From an uncultured Collinsella sp. (lineage in GTDB: Bacteria > Actinomycetota > Coriobacteriia > Coriobacteriales > Coriobacteriaceae), in NCBI GenBank assembly GCA_900548515.1, contig URKU01000042.1, positions 1 through 15,853 of the forward strand: a stretch of DNA of 15,853 bases, read 5' to 3'. The notes under the pieces were generated by a model, which had not been told where the DNA came from, ran no database searches, and saw only the letters and a list, made by a program, of their open reading frames with translations. Shown one piece after another: positions 13,090 to 15,853 of the stretch. Each line of letters begins with the position of its first letter. Position 1 is the stretch's first letter. The translations under genes were made by a program, and so were the position numbers.

Positions 13090-14766
13090 TTACGAGAGCG
13101 ACGTTCTCAGCAACTCGTTGAAGAGCTTCGGGTTGCCCTTGCCGCGGCTCGCCTTCATGCACTGGCCCACCAAAAAGCCGATGACCTTCTGGTTGCCGTC
13201 ACGATACTGCTGCGCCTGATCGGCACAGTTCGCCAGCACCTCGTCCACGATCGGCTGCAGCGCGCCGGCATCGCTCACCTGACGCATACCGCGCTCGTCG
13301 ACGATCTTGTTGGGGTCGTCGCCGGTCTGGGCCATGGCCTCAAAGACCTCGTGCGCTTGGTTGGAGCTGATGGCATCGGTCGCCAGCAGCTTGGCAAGGG
13401 CCGCCACCTGAGCCGGCGCAATGCCGGACTCGGCGAGCGACACGCCTGCGCCCTTAAGGTAGGCGATCATCTCGTTGACCAGCAGGTTCGCGACCGTCTG
13501 GGCCTCCTTGCCAGCCATTCCGGCAGCGGCGGCCTCAAAGAACTCGGCAAACTCCGGGTCGCCGGCGATCTGCTCGGCATCGGCCGCCTTAATGCCAAAG
13601 TCGGCCTCAAAACGGGCACGCTTGGCATCGGGCAGCTCGGGAATCTCGCCACGGCAGCGGTCGATGAACTCGTCGTCCAGATCGAACGGCGCCAGGTCGG
13701 GATCGGGGAACAGGCGATAGTCGTCGGCCGTTTCCTTCACACGCATGACCACGGTGCGCTTGCGGCTGGGCTCCCAGTGGCGGGTCTCCTGATAGATGAT
13801 GCCGCCCTCCTCGAGTACCTCGGCCTGGCGGCAAATCTCGTAGGCAAGGCCGTCGTGCAGGCTCTTGAACGAGTTGAGGTTCTTGAGCTCGGTCTTGGTG
13901 CCCAGCTTGGTCTCGCCGCGGCGGCGCAGCGACACGTTGCCGTCGCAGCGCATGGAACCCTTCTCCATGGAGCAGTCGGAAATGCCCAGCGTCACAAAAA
14001 TGCGACGGAGCTTCTCCATAAACAGGCGCGCTTCCTCGGGCGTACGCAGGTCGGGCTCAGTCACTAGCTCAATCAAAGGCGTGCCGCAGCGGTTGTAGTC
14101 GACGAGCGACTCGGCCGCGGCGGTAATGCGACCCTCGGCGCCGCCCACGTGAACCATCTTGGCAGCGTCCTCCTCCATGTGGATGCGCAGGATGCGGATG
14201 GGCACCGTGTAGGAACCATCCTCGCGACGCTCGGGCATCTGCAGGTTGGACGCGTCATAGCTGGCCAGGTGGCCGGCGCGCTGATTGCCTTCGCGCATGG
14301 TCGACGTCATGGACGTGGACAGGCCCTCGGCGTTGGCCGAAGCGCTCGCCAGGCTCTGGGCCTCGGCCTCGCCAAATGCGCAGTCGGGGCGCTCGGCGGC
14401 ACCGCGACCGGTCACGTCCAGGTCCAGGTGACCGTACATGGCAAAGGCGACCGGACCCTGCGTGGTCTGAAAGTTCTTGGCCATGTCGGGATAGAAGTAG
14501 TGCTTGCGGTAGAACATCGAGTGGCGCTGGATCTCGCAGTTGGTGGCGAGACCGGCCTTGACGATGCTCTCGATTGCGCGCTTGTTGGGCACCGGCAGGG
14601 CGCCGGGCAGGCCCAGGCACACCGGGCACACGTTGGCATTGGGCTCGTCATCGTGGCTGAGCTTGCAGTTGCAGAACATCTTGGTGTCGAGTGCGGTGAG
14701 CTCGGTATGGATCTCCAGGCCGATCACGGCCTCCCAATCCTGCAGGACCTCGGAAAGCTCCTTCAT
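13090..14766 (-). CDS. gatB: Asp-tRNA(Asn)/Glu-tRNA(Gln) amidotransferase subunit B
   Basis: Subunit B of the GatCAB complex, which binds mischarged Glu-tRNA(Gln) or Asp-tRNA(Asn) and activates its side chain for amidation by GatA-derived ammonia. Family motifs seen are WEAVIGLEIHTEL (11-23), a four-Cys zinc site (Cys32, Cys34, Cys47, Cys50), IHMEEDAAK (195-203), DYNRCGTPLIELVTEPD (223-239), ELKNLNSF (293-300) and a C-terminal GatB/YqeY domain. At 558 residues it is about 70 longer than usual (about 475-500); the extra is mainly an Ala/Ser-rich insertion at about 115-186. The ATG overlaps the gatA stop by one base (TAATG) with GGGAGG upstream. Cytoplasmic and almost surely essential. Confidence 0.97.
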   Translation of the reverse strand: MKELSEVLQDWEAVIGLEIHTELTALDTKMFCNCKLSHDDEPNANVCPVCLGLPGALPVPNKRAIESIVKAGLATNCEIQRHSMFYRKHYFYPDMAKNFQTTQGPVAFAMYGHLDLDVTGRGAAERPDCAFGEAEAQSLASASANAEGLSTSMTSTMREGNQRAGHLASYDASNLQMPERREDGSYTVPIRILRIHMEEDAAKMVHVGGAEGRITAAAESLVDYNRCGTPLIELVTEPDLRTPEEARLFMEKLRRIFVTLGISDCSMEKGSMRCDGNVSLRRRGETKLGTKTELKNLNSFKSLHDGLAYEICRQAEVLEEGGIIYQETRHWEPSRKRTVVMRVKETADDYRLFPDPDLAPFDLDDEFIDRCRGEIPELPDAKRARFEADFGIKAADAEQIAGDPEFAEFFEAAAAGMAGKEAQTVANLLVNEMIAYLKGAGVSLAESGIAPAQVAALAKLLATDAISSNQAHEVFEAMAQTGDDPNKIVDERGMRQVSDAGALQPIVDEVLANCADQAQQYRDGNQKVIGFLVGQCMKASRGKGNPKLFNELLRTSLS

Positions 14767-15853
14767 TACAGCTCGCCTCCCTTCCCGGCAAAATCGGGCG
14801 CGACGGAAAGCGCGGGCGCACTCGTAGCGGTATCGGCAAAGCCGCGCTCCAGGGCGCGGGCAAACGTGAGCAGCTGACGGTCCTTAAAGGCCGGACCAAC
14901 CAGCTGGGCAGAAACGGGCAGTTTGCTGTCCTCGCCCAGGCCCAGCGGCACCGAGACACCGCCGTTGCCGCAAATGTTGAGCGAGATGGTGTACAGGTCG
15001 GAGAGGTACATCTGCGTGGGGTCGCTGATCTCGCCAAACTTAAAGGCCGTGCGCGGCGAGGCGGGCATGAGGATGGTGTCCACCTTGGCATACGCGGCGT
15101 CGTAGTCCTGCGTGATGAGCGTGCGGGCCTTTTGCGCAGCGTAGTAGTACTTGTCGTACACGCCCGAGCTCAGCAGGTAGGCGCCGAGCATCTGACGGCG
15201 CTTGGCCTCGGCGCCAAAGCCGTGGGCGCGCGAAAGCGAGCTCTGGTCGGACAGGTTGGCGCAGCCCTCCTCCTGATAGCCGTAGCGAATGCCGTCGAAG
15301 CGGGCCAGGTTGGAGAACGCCTCGGCCGGGCCGATGACGTAGTAGGCGGCGATGGCGGCATCCAGGTGCGGCAGGTCGACCTCGACCAGCTCGGCGCCCT
15401 GGTTCTGCAGCTCCTGGGCGGCGCGCTGAACAGCGACCTTGACCTCGGGCGTCAGGCCCTCGGCCTCCATAAACGCGGGGATGATGCCCACGCGCTTGCC
15501 CTCGATGCTGTCGTTGAGGTGCTCGGTAAAGTCGACGGCGCAATCCTGGCTGGTGCAATCGTACGGATCGTGGCCCGCGCCGGTAAGCGCGTTCATGGCC
15601 AGCGCGACATCCTCGACCGTGCGGCCAAAGGGGCCCACCTGGTCGAGCGACGAGCCAAAGGCCACCACGCCGTAACGGCTCACGGCGCCGTACGTGGGCT
15701 TAAAGCCCACCACGCCGCAGAGCGACGCCGGCTGGCGGATGGAGCCGCCGGTGTCCGAGCCCAGCGAGAGCGCGACCTCGCCCGCGGCGACGGCTGCAGC
15801 GGAGCCGCCCGAAGATCCGCCGGGCACGCGCTCGATATCCCACGGGTTGTTGG
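14766..15853 (-). CDS. gatA: Glu/Asp-tRNA amidotransferase subunit A (5' truncated)
   Basis: The glutaminase/amidase subunit of GatCAB, which releases ammonia from glutamine. The frame stays open to the window edge (NNPWDIERVPGGSSGGS), so the gene begins outside; the GTG at 15825-15827 is not its true start. The amidase signature is intact: GGSSGGSAA carries the cis-Ser and SDTGGSIRQPAS the nucleophile Ser, 24 residues apart as in characterised GatA; the catalytic Lys lies upstream of the window. The remaining 362 codons end at TAA 14766-14768, fused by one base to gatB. A gatC gene would be expected further upstream. Confidence 0.97.
   Translation of the reverse strand, partial: NNPWDIERVPGGSSGGSAAAVAAGEVALSLGSDTGGSIRQPASLCGVVGFKPTYGAVSRYGVVAFGSSLDQVGPFGRTVEDVALAMNALTGAGHDPYDCTSQDCAVDFTEHLNDSIEGKRVGIIPAFMEAEGLTPEVKVAVQRAAQELQNQGAELVEVDLPHLDAAIAAYYVIGPAEAFSNLARFDGIRYGYQEEGCANLSDQSSLSRAHGFGAEAKRRQMLGAYLLSSGVYDKYYYAAQKARTLITQDYDAAYAKVDTILMPASPRTAFKFGEISDPTQMYLSDLYTISLNICGNGGVSVPLGLGEDSKLPVSAQLVGPAFKDRQLLTFARALERGFADTATSAPALSVAPDFAGKGGEL

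Overview
The window looks like chromosomal DNA of a gut coriobacterium, most likely Collinsella or a close relative (Actinomycetota, Coriobacteriia). This is inferred from the GC-rich, strongly codon-biased genes, GatA/GatB indirect tRNA amidation, an ssrA gene whose tag ends in ALAA, and the many hairpin-rich intergenic repeats. No 16S or other strict marker is present, so the genus is not proven.

Layout from left to right. A patatin-like phospholipase (minus) lies downstream of a 61-62 bp array of alternating dyads at about 1098-1370. Next comes a hairpin-dense non-coding stretch carrying two antisense copies of the tmRNA T-arm, then ssrA (tmRNA, minus) with a clear terminator. A 144-residue orphan protein (plus) follows. 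A RelB-like/PIN toxin-antitoxin operon (minus) has a readable promoter and palindromic operator. A two-gene metal operon (minus) encodes a small DUF6110-like membrane protein and a P1B-like ATPase with a non-standard S-C membrane motif, behind a promoter overlapped by a DtxR/MntR-like dyad. An intergenic region of about 370 bp is built from an imperfect inverted-repeat element and a perfect 20-bp-arm palindrome. Two fused permease-ATPase ABC half-transporters (minus) are divergent from an AraC-type regulator (plus), an arrangement like siderophore/metallophore transport loci. A DUF4143 AAA ATPase (minus) has a 75-bp dyad just upstream. A 41-bp inverted repeat with a nested terminator follows gatB, and then come gatB and the 3' part of gatA (minus).

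The coding content is mostly recognisable: lipid hydrolysis, ribosome rescue, a toxin-antitoxin pair, metal export, presumed metallophore transport, and Gln/Asn-tRNA amidation. A possible common theme is metal homeostasis, since the ATPase operon and the ABC/AraC locus sit close together and both have dyads at their promoters; this link is inference. The least explained material is non-coding: four separate repeat or dyad structures, each of a different design. None matches a CRISPR array and none contains a transposase gene.
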